DNA from: JBBKXR01 sp037969585
Lineage (GTDB): Bacteria > Verrucomicrobiota > Verrucomicrobiia > Verrucomicrobiales > DEV007
Length of the DNA: 64,000 nt
Assembly: GCA_037969585.1 (NCBI GenBank)
Contig: JBBKXR010000071.1
Location: 1 to 64,000 of the forward strand
Direction of reading: 5' to 3'
Of the stretch, positions 17,738 to 25,996 are shown one piece after another. Numbering within the stretch: position 1 is the first letter of the stretch; each line of letters begins with the position of its first letter. A program made the position numbers and the translations under genes. The notes under the pieces are model-generated. The model had not been told where the DNA came from and searched no databases. It was given only the letters and a program-made list of their open reading frames with translations.

Positions 17738-19234
17738 CTACTTTTTCACGGGCTTTTGAAAGATCATGAAGTGTTGGATGGGGAGGAAGTCGCGAGTTTC
17801 AACGTGCTCCATGCCGACGGCTTTCATTTCGCGAATGCATTGTTGCTCGGTCATTTTGTGGAGGGGCTTGATTTGGACTTCGGGATCTTCGCCGCGGTAT
17901 TCGATGAGAATGATACGGCCGCCGGGGCGGAGGCCTTTGGCCATGGAGGTGGCCATTTCGAAAGGGTGAGAAAACTCGTGGTAGGCATCGACCATAATGA
18001 TCGCGTCGACTTCGCCTTCAGGAAGCTTGGTATCTTCGATCGTACCGAGCACGGTTTCGACATTACGCTTCTTTTTAAGTTTTTTCTGTCCTTCGATAAA
18101 ATTGAGCATTTCCTGTTGGATATCAACGGCAAGCACCTTTCCATCCGGCACCAAGTCGGCCAATAGAAAGCTGAAATAGCCGCTGCCGGCTCCGATATCG
18201 GCGACCACGTCGGTGGGCTTGAGCTCCATGTTTTCGATGACTTTAGAAGGCGCTTCTTCGGTCTCGCGCTCGGGGCGTTCCAGCCATCGGACCGCGCCGT
18301 GACCGACCACCTGAGAAATTTCCCGGCCCATGTAAATCTTACCGATCCCGTCGCGCGACGGGGTCTTGCTTGAGTAGTGCGAATTTTGCGAATCTGCGCT
18401 CTTGTCGGTATTCGGTGAGGCAGCTTCGTCTGCTTCCGTCCAGCCGCGCAGTCGGGCGTGGACTTGCGCGACTTTGCCCATGTAGTGTTCCATGCGGTAA
18501 TCGACGGCGGCCTTGCGCATATGAGCCTCGGCCTTTTCATCGTTACCGAGTGCCTCGTGGTAAAGGCCGAGGTAGAGGTGAGCGTAACAGAGGTGATTAC
18601 GCACGCCTTCCGGTCCGGCGTTTTCGTTGCTGGCGGCATTGATCACTGCGGCCTCGTCGCCGCTGCCTTCGAACAGTGCGTGGATTTGTTTCATCGGCAC
18701 GCGACCATCGGCGTTGATATTGATAAATTCTTTGCGAGCCGCTTCGACATTGCCCCCGGGCGCACGGACGGCACACAGGAAATGCCAGACGGCGTTCTCG
18801 ACATCCTGGCTGTTAACGTCCTGATGACGCTCGAACTGGGCTTTGCCCTTTTCGTATTGCTCCGCGTAGTAGTATGAAATACCTCGTTGCCAGTGGTGCG
18901 GATCGCGCTCTGGGAAGAGTTTCAGGTAGCCGTCGAAGTCGGCGATGGAGCCTTTGATCTCGGCGCCAAAGAATCGTTCCTGGCCGCGTTGCTGCAGCGC
19001 TTGTGAGCGCGCCTGAAAGATGACATCGCCGGGGGAGGCGCTGTCGATCGTTTTATCAGTGGCGGCGATCACTGCGTCCCAGTCGCCGTCCCGTAGTTGT
19101 TGGATCAACGCCTTTTCCTGAGCGTTCGGAGCTTCCTTGTCCTTGGGATCGTCCTGTGCGTAAGTGAGGGCAGGCGGACTGCAGAGCAGGAAGGACGCGG
19201 TAAAGAGGGCGGCGGCGAGGAGGCGAGTGTTCAC
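17738..19234 (-). CDS. Exported TPR-like protein fused to a class I SAM-dependent methyltransferase
   Basis: 498 residues from a GTG start. A signal peptide covers about residues 1-26 (LLAAALFTASFLLCSPPALTYA). TPR-like helical repeats fill about 30-270. A linker leads to the block MGREISQVVGHGAVRWLERP and a methyltransferase with motif I DIGAGSGYF (346-354), VLAVDIQQEML, and the post-motif region GGRIILIEYRGED. This exported methyltransferase type is known in PVC bacteria; how it would obtain S-adenosylmethionine outside the cytoplasm is unclear. An in-frame ATG at 19294 is less likely because it starts inside the terminator zone of the LysM gene and masks the signal peptide. Confidence 0.82.
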   Translation of the reverse strand: MNTRLLAAALFTASFLLCSPPALTYAQDDPKDKEAPNAQEKALIQQLRDGDWDAVIAATDKTIDSASPGDVIFQARSQALQQRGQERFFGAEIKGSIADFDGYLKLFPERDPHHWQRGISYYYAEQYEKGKAQFERHQDVNSQDVENAVWHFLCAVRAPGGNVEAARKEFININADGRVPMKQIHALFEGSGDEAAVINAASNENAGPEGVRNHLCYAHLYLGLYHEALGNDEKAEAHMRKAAVDYRMEHYMGKVAQVHARLRGWTEADEAASPNTDKSADSQNSHYSSKTPSRDGIGKIYMGREISQVVGHGAVRWLERPERETEEAPSKVIENMELKPTDVVADIGAGSGYFSFLLADLVPDGKVLAVDIQQEMLNFIEGQKKLKKKRNVETVLGTIEDTKLPEGEVDAIIMVDAYHEFSHPFEMATSMAKGLRPGGRIILIEYRGEDPEVQIKPLHKMTEQQCIREMKAVGMEHVETRDFLPIQHFMIFQKPVKK

Positions 19235-19298
19235 CCTGCCACGGTGGCGGATTTTTCGATCACTTGCAAGGGACGCAAGGGGCATAACGGACACAAGA

Positions 19299-19326
19299 AA
19301 AGCCCGATCCTTTCGGACCGGGCTTT
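19299..19326 (-). terminator. Rho-independent terminator of the LysM gene
   Basis: On the minus strand a 12-pair stem (AAAGCCCGGTCC against GGATCGGGCTTT, one G-T pair) closed by a GAAA tetraloop is followed by TCTTGT. It lies 62 bases after the LysM gene and ahead of the methyltransferase gene, so it separates the two. Confidence 0.85.
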
Positions 19327-19388
19327 AAGTGGAGTTTCGCAACTAGCAACAAACCAAGCAACTTGTCGTCTCAACTCAAAGTCTTTGC

Positions 19389-20363
19389 CTAACCGGAATG
19401 CGCCGACAGGCGGTTGTGGTATTCGAAATACTTTTTGGTCGGAACCACCAATTCCTGACCGGGGCGAAGGATTGTGCTGCGGCCCATTTTGTTGAGCTGC
19501 TGAATTTCCTGCTGGGTGGTGAAGAAGTCGCGGGAAAGGGACCAAAGGGTGTCGCCTTTCTGGATCGTGTAAGCGCCGAATTCTTCTTCGCTAGCCTCCG
19601 GAGCTGGATCAACCGGAGTGTTCTTTGCCAATTGCGGAGCAGGGGCAGAGGTGGCGTCGGCTTGATTGCTGCCTGCGCCGACTGGAATCTGCAAAGGCTG
19701 GTTGATCGAGATATGGTTGGCGTTGTTCAGCTTGTTGGCGCGAACGATGGCGTCGACCGAAACTTTGTTGCGGCGGGCGATGCTGCTCAAGCTGTCGCCT
19801 TTTTGCACCTTATAGGTGGTGAACTGCGCACCGCCATTGGCAGCAGGCTTCGGCGGAGCAACCGTCGGCGCGGGCGCGGGTTTCTTGGTGGGTGACGGCT
19901 CGGTGTTAGCTTTTTCCGGTGCCTTGGTAGCATTGTTCGCCAAGGTGGGGTCCGACTGCATCGAAGAACCGGAACCGGCAGGGATGATGATTTCGTCGCC
20001 GATGTAAATCTGCTGGCCTTCTGTCAGGTTGTTCGCTGCCATCAGGCTGGAGCGGGCGACGTTGTGACGGCGGGCGATTTCGCTTACGGTATCACCGGTC
20101 TGAATGATGTAAGTGCGCGGGCTGTTTTCCTGGCCGGCGTGGTATGCGGTGTGCTGAATGACGCTGTGACCACCTTTGAAATCGAGCTTCTGCATTTCCG
20201 ACTCGATCGAGGCGATACGGGTCTCGTGATTGGTCACGGTATTGTTAAGACCGAAGAGGGTCGGGGTGGGCGCTTTGCTTTGCTCGGCCTCGACATTGAT
20301 GGCGGCAAGAGCGAGCGCGACAACAGTGCTCGAGAGCGTAGTGGCGGCAGTGGTTTTCATCAT
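19389..20363 (-). CDS. Secreted protein with three LysM peptidoglycan-binding domains
   Basis: 324 residues. The signal peptide is about residues 1-26 (TTLSSTVVALALAAINVEA). A short coiled-coil-like stretch (NHETRIASIESEMQKLD) comes next. Three LysM domains follow: about 83-128 (YIIQTGDTVSEIARRHNV), 181-229 (YKVQKGDSLSSIARRNKV) and 264-311 (YTIQKGDTLWSLSRDFF), joined by Pro/Ala/Lys-rich linkers. LysM domains bind N-acetylglucosamine polymers, chiefly peptidoglycan. No catalytic domain is present, so it is a cell-wall-binding or scaffolding protein. It is a single-gene unit, with its own terminator and an AT-rich upstream region. A second ATG three bases on is equally possible. Confidence 0.9.
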   Translation of the reverse strand: MMKTTAATTLSSTVVALALAAINVEAEQSKAPTPTLFGLNNTVTNHETRIASIESEMQKLDFKGGHSVIQHTAYHAGQENSPRTYIIQTGDTVSEIARRHNVARSSLMAANNLTEGQQIYIGDEIIIPAGSGSSMQSDPTLANNATKAPEKANTEPSPTKKPAPAPTVAPPKPAANGGAQFTTYKVQKGDSLSSIARRNKVSVDAIVRANKLNNANHISINQPLQIPVGAGSNQADATSAPAPQLAKNTPVDPAPEASEEEFGAYTIQKGDTLWSLSRDFFTTQQEIQQLNKMGRSTILRPGQELVVPTKKYFEYHNRLSAHSG

Positions 20364-20500
20364 GCCGTAAATTTATAAAACTTTTGCCCTTAGGACAAGC
20401 GAAAAGTTAAGATATCTTGATTAAATTTAGACTATTTTCTCTAAAAAATATGAAAAGTAGTGTTCACGCAGGCAGCTCTGGAAATATTTGGGGAAATTTA

Positions 20501-20519
20501 AAAAGTTTTTAAAACTTTT
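20501..20519. repeat. AT-rich perfect inverted repeat upstream of the LysM gene
   Basis: AAAAGTTTT, one base, AAAACTTTT: nine-base arms with no mismatch. A further AAAACTTTT lies at 20377 and a GAAAAGTTAA at 20401, all in an AT-rich island (20364-20530) unlike the GC-rich surroundings. It could be a regulator or nucleoid-protein site, or a terminator for the BatE gene side. Confidence 0.35.
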
Positions 20520-20596
20520 CGGTTCCGGGATAAAGGTGCCACCGCAAGGCAAAATCAACCGTTCAAAGACGGTGTGGCACGAAGCTTATTCGGATC

Positions 20597-21376
20597 TCAG
20601 GAGGAGATCGGCCACACCGCACGGGCGTGGTCAGTGTGCAACCAGCCGCGCAGATTGCCGGGAATAGCGACAAACCGCCAAGGCCCCCGACGTTCGAGAA
20701 TGCGGACTACGGAACCCGGCGGCAGGGCGATGACTTCGGCGGCGTCGGGCACCGCGTTGACGCGGGCGCTTACATTCATGGCGGTGACGACGGCGTAGTT
20801 GCGACTCGACAGGCGATTTTCCCAAACGTGCTCTGCGTATCGGGAAGTGGTCAACAGTCCGAGGCTGAGAACGGTAATGATGATCAAAGCTGGCAACCAC
20901 GGTCGACTGCGGCGCACGCAGCAGGCGATGACGAAAGCCAATACCGCCAGCCATAGAAAAACGCTGCTGGTGATCGCAAAAAATGCCGGGGACAGCTTTG
21001 CGATCCAGGCGTCGAGATCCTCGTTCTCAATGATCAGCGCTCCTGTTTGATCTTCGATCACCGTCAGGTTCTGTCTGGCTTCGGCCATCGCCGGTTCAAA
21101 AACCAGCGCGCGATGAAAATTGAGCGCGGCTTCACCTAGATCGCCCAGGCGATAACGGGCATTGCCAAGATTGAAAAACAGATCTGACGAGAAGGCCTGA
21201 TCGTTGACCAGCGTTTCATAGATCACTGCGGCGGCTTTGAAATCGTCAGCGTCGTATTTGCTGTTGGCGGATTCGTAACGACTGTCGATCTCGGCGTCCT
21301 GAGCGTGCAGCGGATCAGCGCAAAGCAGCGAGCCGGCGATGAATGCGAATGCCAATAAAGGAAGCGCGGTTCGCAT
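20597..21376 (-). CDS. batE: BatE-like TPR protein with SH3-type domain
   Basis: 259 residues from MRTALPLLAFAFIAGSLLC. The signal peptide ends near DPLHAQD. TPR repeats span about 27-108 (YESANSKYDADDFKAA, FFNLGNARYRLGDLGEAA), two transmembrane helices about 128-172, and a bacterial SH3-like domain at the C-terminus (PPGSVVRILERRGPWRFV). This order matches BatE-type proteins at the end of Bat aerotolerance operons. Longer in-frame starts up to 21682 would overlap batD by 179 bases and lack the signal peptide; ATG 21433 is a second option. It is the last gene of the Bat operon, 127 bases after batD. Its role is likely in a membrane complex with the other Bat proteins; the biochemistry is unknown. 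Confidence 0.8.
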   Translation of the reverse strand: MRTALPLLAFAFIAGSLLCADPLHAQDAEIDSRYESANSKYDADDFKAAAVIYETLVNDQAFSSDLFFNLGNARYRLGDLGEAALNFHRALVFEPAMAEARQNLTVIEDQTGALIIENEDLDAWIAKLSPAFFAITSSVFLWLAVLAFVIACCVRRSRPWLPALIIITVLSLGLLTTSRYAEHVWENRLSSRNYAVVTAMNVSARVNAVPDAAEVIALPPGSVVRILERRGPWRFVAIPGNLRGWLHTDHARAVWPISS

Positions 21377-21503
21377 GGAGTGCCTGAATGTCAGGGACCG
21401 TTCTGATACGGAATGGAAAGCTCGAAGGCGCATGCGGTCGGGTTCGAAAACGGAAAACTGTGGTGCTGGAAGCGAGGGGCTCGAAGGGTGCTGCTGCGCG
21501 GTG

Positions 21504-23318
21504 TTATCGCAAGTTGGCTGAGATTTGGTCAAGAGTGCCACCGGCTTGTTCGATCTCACTACCGGTCGGTGGACTGCTTCGATCACCTGCTGCGCCGCTA
21601 TAGAAAAGACCATGAATGTGTTGCTCGAGTTCGGTGACGCGAGATGCGATGGCCATTGGCAGGCGGGTTTCAGCTTCTGCATTTTCGCGTCGCCAGGCGT
21701 CGAGGCAGCGCTGGACTTGTTGATAAAACGCTGCCCGGCTGGCGAGCACGGGGGCGCTGTTCAAGCTTTTGCGAAGGCTCAGAAAGCTGGCTTGTTGCTC
21801 CTCAGTGCGACGAGCGCCAATGCGTTTGCGCGCGAAGCGAGTGGCTGCACCACCGACGAGTAACAGCACGACTGCCGCCGGTAGGATTTGTGGAATCCAG
21901 AAATACCACCGCTCGCTGAGTTCGGTCGCCTGCTTGGTCCAGGAGGGTTTTCGGGTTTTGATCGTGAGGATATCAGTCAATGTGGCGGTCGGTTTGCCGC
22001 TGGTCGAATAAGAGGCTCCAGCAGCGCCGGCATTGTTGAGCGCGGTCGAACCAGCCAGCGAAGGGGCAGGGGTGTCGACTGCCACGGTCAACGGGATCGG
22101 GTCGCTGCGCAGCGTTTGGTAGCTGGCCGATTGGGGATCGAAGTAGCTCATCGTGAAGCTGGGCAATTCAGTTACTTGACCCTGAGGGATCACAATCTGG
22201 GTAAAGGTGACGCGACCGGACGTGACGCCATCGGAAGTTTGCGTCGGATCCTGATTGCGGCGCGCTTCGTAAGTTCGCCAGAGTTTTGCGTCGCCACTTT
22301 GGAAAGTGGGCACGGGCACGTTGTCGAAATTTCCGACACCATTGATGACCACATCGACTGAGATCGGGTCGCCAACTTTGACATCGGTCGGACTGGCGAT
22401 TGCGGAGATCTCAAAGCGACCCACGGTATCGGCAAATTCTGCAGGTTGACCTTCTTTGGGAAGCGGTTTGACATTAACGGCGATAACATTGCTGGCCATG
22501 GTGACTGCCTCGGTTGTGGAGAAAAATGCCCGCAGGCCTCGACTGCGCGACGAAGTGGATTGCTCGATGCGACTGTCGATTTCCACCGGGCCGAGTTTGT
22601 GCTCACCGGAACGAAGCGCGAATGCTGAGGAGGCGATTTTGGCGCGGGTGTACTCGAAGCCATCGATGTCCATAGTTTCGGTGGTCTGCGCGCGCGGAAA
22701 CGGCTTGATGACAAATTCGCTGTCGCCAAGTTTTGGTTGGCTGACTTCGCGCAGCGTGCCGCGGCCGCGCGAATAGACCGATATTTCGACCGGAATCATC
22801 TGGTGCTCATAGACATCGGTTTGAAGAAGGCCGAGCTTCAGAAAATACGGTTTGGAGGCATTCAGTGAAAGGTCGTCGTCGCTTGGTTGGTAGATCGCCA
22901 GCTCTACGGGTTGCGTGGCGTAGTCGGTGCCCCGAATTTTCACCGTTATCGCCGGAATGGTGAACGAACCGGCATCGTTGCCGACGACGGTATAGTAATA
23001 ATAGTGATCGACTTGTTGCACGCCGTTGAGGATGCGGCCCTGCATGTCATCGCCCTGAAAGTGGATGGTCAATCCATCGGCTTTGATTTCGCGCGGCACG
23101 TCGTCGGGGCGCCCGTTGGCCACGTGAATGATGAAGGTGCCTGCCTGGCCGGCGGCGACTCGCCGACCGAGTAGTTTGCCCTCGACCGAAACGGTGGCGA
23201 CCGTGGCCTGAGCCTGCGCGTAGAGTTCCGGCGCAGGGAAAAGTCCACACACGACGATCATGCAGCTAGTGATGAGAAAACTGCGGGGAATGTTCCACTG
23301 AACGAGGCTTGAAATCAT
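21504..23318 (-). CDS. batD: BatD-like protein (oxygen tolerance family)
   Basis: 604 residues. A signal peptide or anchor sits near 12-34 (FLITSCMIVVCGLFPAPELYA). A long beta-rich periplasmic part follows, with BatD landmarks: VEIDSRIEQS, the repeated P-x-D-V-K-V-G-D-P-I pattern (SPTDVKVGDPISV), ELPSFTMSYFDPQSASYQTL. One transmembrane helix lies near 470-490 (IPQILPAAVVLLLVGG), with a basic cytoplasmic tail. BatD proteins accompany BatA/B/C in Bacteroides, Leptospira and PVC bacteria and were linked to oxidative stress tolerance; their molecular role is unsettled. It lies 41 bases after the BatB-BatC fusion gene. Confidence 0.87.
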   Translation of the reverse strand: MISSLVQWNIPRSFLITSCMIVVCGLFPAPELYAQAQATVATVSVEGKLLGRRVAAGQAGTFIIHVANGRPDDVPREIKADGLTIHFQGDDMQGRILNGVQQVDHYYYYTVVGNDAGSFTIPAITVKIRGTDYATQPVELAIYQPSDDDLSLNASKPYFLKLGLLQTDVYEHQMIPVEISVYSRGRGTLREVSQPKLGDSEFVIKPFPRAQTTETMDIDGFEYTRAKIASSAFALRSGEHKLGPVEIDSRIEQSTSSRSRGLRAFFSTTEAVTMASNVIAVNVKPLPKEGQPAEFADTVGRFEISAIASPTDVKVGDPISVDVVINGVGNFDNVPVPTFQSGDAKLWRTYEARRNQDPTQTSDGVTSGRVTFTQIVIPQGQVTELPSFTMSYFDPQSASYQTLRSDPIPLTVAVDTPAPSLAGSTALNNAGAAGASYSTSGKPTATLTDILTIKTRKPSWTKQATELSERWYFWIPQILPAAVVLLLVGGAATRFARKRIGARRTEEQQASFLSLRKSLNSAPVLASRAAFYQQVQRCLDAWRRENAEAETRLPMAIASRVTELEQHIHGLFYSGAAGDRSSPPTGSEIEQAGGTLDQISANLR

Positions 23319-23359
23319 GGAGACAGAGAAGATGCGGAAATGGGGAAAGGCTTACCAAG

Positions 23360-25918
23360 TTACCAATTGCGGTAGCCACTTTTCGATGAGGGTACACGCA
23401 CACGCATCATGCGCAGCGCTTCTTCTGACTGTGTGTTGAGCAGCCGGCGCGCCTCGGAGGGGGTAAATCCCGTTTCGCTGTTCATGATATTGGCATTGGG
23501 ATCACCTTCGCTACGTTCGCCCTGGTCTGCTTGGCCTGCTTTCGCTTGTTGGCTCTGCCCGGGAGAGGCGTTAGCGGGTTGGCTCTGCGAGCCGGAATCG
23601 GCTTTAAGATCACCCTCAGGAGTGGGTTCGGGCTCCGCTGGTTGACCATCAGCGCCTGCGTTTTGGGGCGAAGCCGGGGGTTGCTCTTGCTGTGGAGATC
23701 CATTCTGTTGATCCTGCTTTCCGTCGCCGCCTTCCGGCTTTTGTGGCTCGCCCTCTGGAGTCTGTGGCTGTGCACCCGGCGGTTGCTGATTTTTTTCCTG
23801 ATCGCTGTTCTTTTTATTCTGGTCGTCGCCACCGCCGTCGGGTGACGGTGGCTGCCCGCCGGGAGGTTGCTGGCCTTGATCACCGCCGGGAGGTTGCTCG
23901 CCATCGCCGCCTTCGGGGTTCTCGCCCTTGTCGTTCGATTCAGGATTCGAATTCGGATCCTGCGATTTGTTGGGATCTTGATTCTGGTCGTTGTTCTTCG
24001 AAGGATCCTGATTCTTATTCTCGTCCTGGCCGTCGCCTTTGTTGTCCTGATCTTGGTTGTTTTCGTCGCCTTTATCCTGATCGTCTTTTTTGTCGTCTTT
24101 GTCGTCTTTGTCCTCCTCCTTCTCATCTTCTTCCTCGTCCTCCTTTTCCTCATCTTCCGGTGGCGGAGGGTCTTCGTCTTCTGATTTCGGAGGATCCTGT
24201 TTTTCCTGCTGCTCGCGCAGTTCGGCGAGGCGTTGCTCAACGACTTCGGCATTGTGGCGGGCTCGATCATTGCCAGGATCCAATTCCAATGCGCCGCGAT
24301 AGTGCTCCAGTGCAGTGTCCCATTGTTCTTCTGCAGCCTTGGGATTGGGGGCGCCGACTTCGGCATTGAGAAAGGTCTCGCCGTGTCGAAACAGGGTGTT
24401 GGCCAAGTTGTACTCGCCACGTGCGGCGAGTTGGTCATTGGGGCTTTCGAGAACTTTGCCGAACGCTTCCTTGGCTTGTTCAAAATCACCGAGTTTATAG
24501 GCCGCTGAGCCGAGACCGAGGTTGAGCTCGGGATTCTGGTCGGCCAAAGTCTTGTCAGTCAGCGCTCGCTGATAGCCTTCGAGGGCGGCTTTGTAGTCCT
24601 GCTTTTGCAGCGCGGCCATGGCAGTTTCAGCGGCGACTCGGCCGTCGACGAATGCGGGCGCTGTTTGCCCGGCAGGCTCCACGTCATCGCTACCTGCCTG
24701 CTGGGCATTTACAAATGTCGGCACGAGCAGTGGCAGGATCAGTATAACGGAAACTCTCGCGGCTGTTTTGCTGCGCTTGACCGGCTGTGGCGGCGGCGGC
24801 GGGAGGTCAGTAGCGTTGCCGCTGCCTGCGGGCGTGGCAAATTTCGAGCGCATGGTTTTTTTCGACGCTGACGGCGATTGGGAATGGGTGACGACTGAGC
24901 GACGGCGCTTGCGGAAATCGGGCAGTAGCCAGGCAGCGATCATGAATAGCAGACCGAGGCCGAGAAAAATCGGAAAACGTTCGATCGGTCGCTCACGGGC
25001 GATCTCGTCCTGTGCCGTCTCTTCCAGTTGTGACAGTGACGCTGCGACTACGCTGGCAATCGAGCGTCTGCCGTCGAGCATCAGGAACAAACCGTTCTCG
25101 GCTTCGGCGGAAATTTTCTGCAAGGCGAGCGGATTGAGCCGCGAACGGACGATCTGTCCGTTGCCGTCTTTGACAAAAACTCCCGGCTGATTGGCTTCGG
25201 GATCGGGTATGATCGCTCCACTCTCAGTACCAACAGCGATGGCAACAATGGTCATTCCAGCGCTGGCTGCTTCGCCGCGCAGTTTCACCAGTTCTTCGCC
25301 ACCTTCGAGATCTTCGCCATCGCTGAAAATGATCAGTGCGCTCTCACCGATGTCGGCTTTTCGAAAAGTATCGATGGCCAGCGATACGGCGCTGCTCAAA
25401 TTGGTGCCGCCGCGCGGGATGAGCTCGGTGTCGAATTGTTGGAGGGTTTCGTTAACCGCGGCGTGATCGATGGTCAGCGGTGCTTGCACGTATGCCGAGC
25501 CGGAAAAGGCGATCAGTCCGATGCGGTCGTTGGGCAGCGCATTGACAATGTCCTGGGCGGCGAGCTTGGCGCGGGTCAATCGGTCGGGGGCGACGTCATT
25601 GGCCATCATGCTGCGCGAAGTATCGATGGCGATGAGGACGTTGCGCCCCTGTGATTGGGCTTCGATTTTTTCGACGCCCCACTGCGGCCGAGCCAGGGCG
25701 ATCGTGATCAACGCGATGGCCAACGCACCGAGGCTGAATCGCAGCCAGCGCCACAAGCTTCCCGTGCCAGAGATCAATTGCTCTCGCAGCTGCGGTGAGA
25801 CCAGTCCCGGCAAACCCCGGCGCGACAAAAAATGCGCGCGCACTCGCAATGTCAGCACCGGCAGCAGCGCAAGCATCAGCAAAAGCCATTCGGGGTTAGC
25901 GAGTTTAAATTGAGTCAT
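23360..25918 (-). CDS. batB: BatB-BatC fusion: membrane VWA domain, internal signal-like helix, TPR repeats, low-complexity tail
   Basis: 852 residues. The BatB part (1-345) has membrane helices near 8-24, 60-77 and 316-333 and a VWA domain with intact MIDAS DTSRSM at 99-104. Residues 356-405 look like a second protein start: Met356, a basic and proline-rich stretch, then VSVILILPLLVPTFVNAQQA, a signal-peptide-like helix. The BatC part has TPR repeats (about 425-560), then some 250 residues of acidic, Gln/Asn/Gly/Pro-rich low complexity, and a short conserved end (GFTPSEARRLLNTQSEEALRMM). In most Bat operons BatB and BatC are separate genes. The reading frame is continuous, so this is a true fusion unless Met356 (codon at 24853) also initiates. 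Confidence 0.86.
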   Translation of the reverse strand: MTQFKLANPEWLLLMLALLPVLTLRVRAHFLSRRGLPGLVSPQLREQLISGTGSLWRWLRFSLGALAIALITIALARPQWGVEKIEAQSQGRNVLIAIDTSRSMMANDVAPDRLTRAKLAAQDIVNALPNDRIGLIAFSGSAYVQAPLTIDHAAVNETLQQFDTELIPRGGTNLSSAVSLAIDTFRKADIGESALIIFSDGEDLEGGEELVKLRGEAASAGMTIVAIAVGTESGAIIPDPEANQPGVFVKDGNGQIVRSRLNPLALQKISAEAENGLFLMLDGRRSIASVVAASLSQLEETAQDEIARERPIERFPIFLGLGLLFMIAAWLLPDFRKRRRSVVTHSQSPSASKKTMRSKFATPAGSGNATDLPPPPPQPVKRSKTAARVSVILILPLLVPTFVNAQQAGSDDVEPAGQTAPAFVDGRVAAETAMAALQKQDYKAALEGYQRALTDKTLADQNPELNLGLGSAAYKLGDFEQAKEAFGKVLESPNDQLAARGEYNLANTLFRHGETFLNAEVGAPNPKAAEEQWDTALEHYRGALELDPGNDRARHNAEVVEQRLAELREQQEKQDPPKSEDEDPPPPEDEEKEDEEEDEKEEDKDDKDDKKDDQDKGDENNQDQDNKGDGQDENKNQDPSKNNDQNQDPNKSQDPNSNPESNDKGENPEGGDGEQPPGGDQGQQPPGGQPPSPDGGGDDQNKKNSDQEKNQQPPGAQPQTPEGEPQKPEGGDGKQDQQNGSPQQEQPPASPQNAGADGQPAEPEPTPEGDLKADSGSQSQPANASPGQSQQAKAGQADQGERSEGDPNANIMNSETGFTPSEARRLLNTQSEEALRMMRVRVPSSKSGYRNW
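23489..24241 (-). repeat. Low-complexity coding tract inside the BatB-BatC gene
   Basis: Codes residues of about 560-810: runs of Asp/Glu/Lys, then Asn/Gln/Asp (pattern NQDPN/KSQDPN), then Pro/Gly/Gln (GGDQGQQPPGGQPPSPDGG). The repeats are degenerate, not tandem copies of one unit, and not CRISPR-like. The protein segment is probably disordered in the periplasm. Confidence 0.8.
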
Positions 25919-25996
25919 GGGGTAAAGCGGGCCACTGGCCCGCGATCTTGATTACTTGGCTGCTCTATCCTAGATTTTAAATTCTTTCTCCTGCAC

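Noticed and set aside
23482..24489. Alternative frame in the BatB-BatC low-complexity tract, and a CRISPR-like look of the repeats
   Set aside because: The frame is Arg/Thr/Lys-rich noise from the repeat. The repeats are degenerate, in frame, and lack spacers of constant length.
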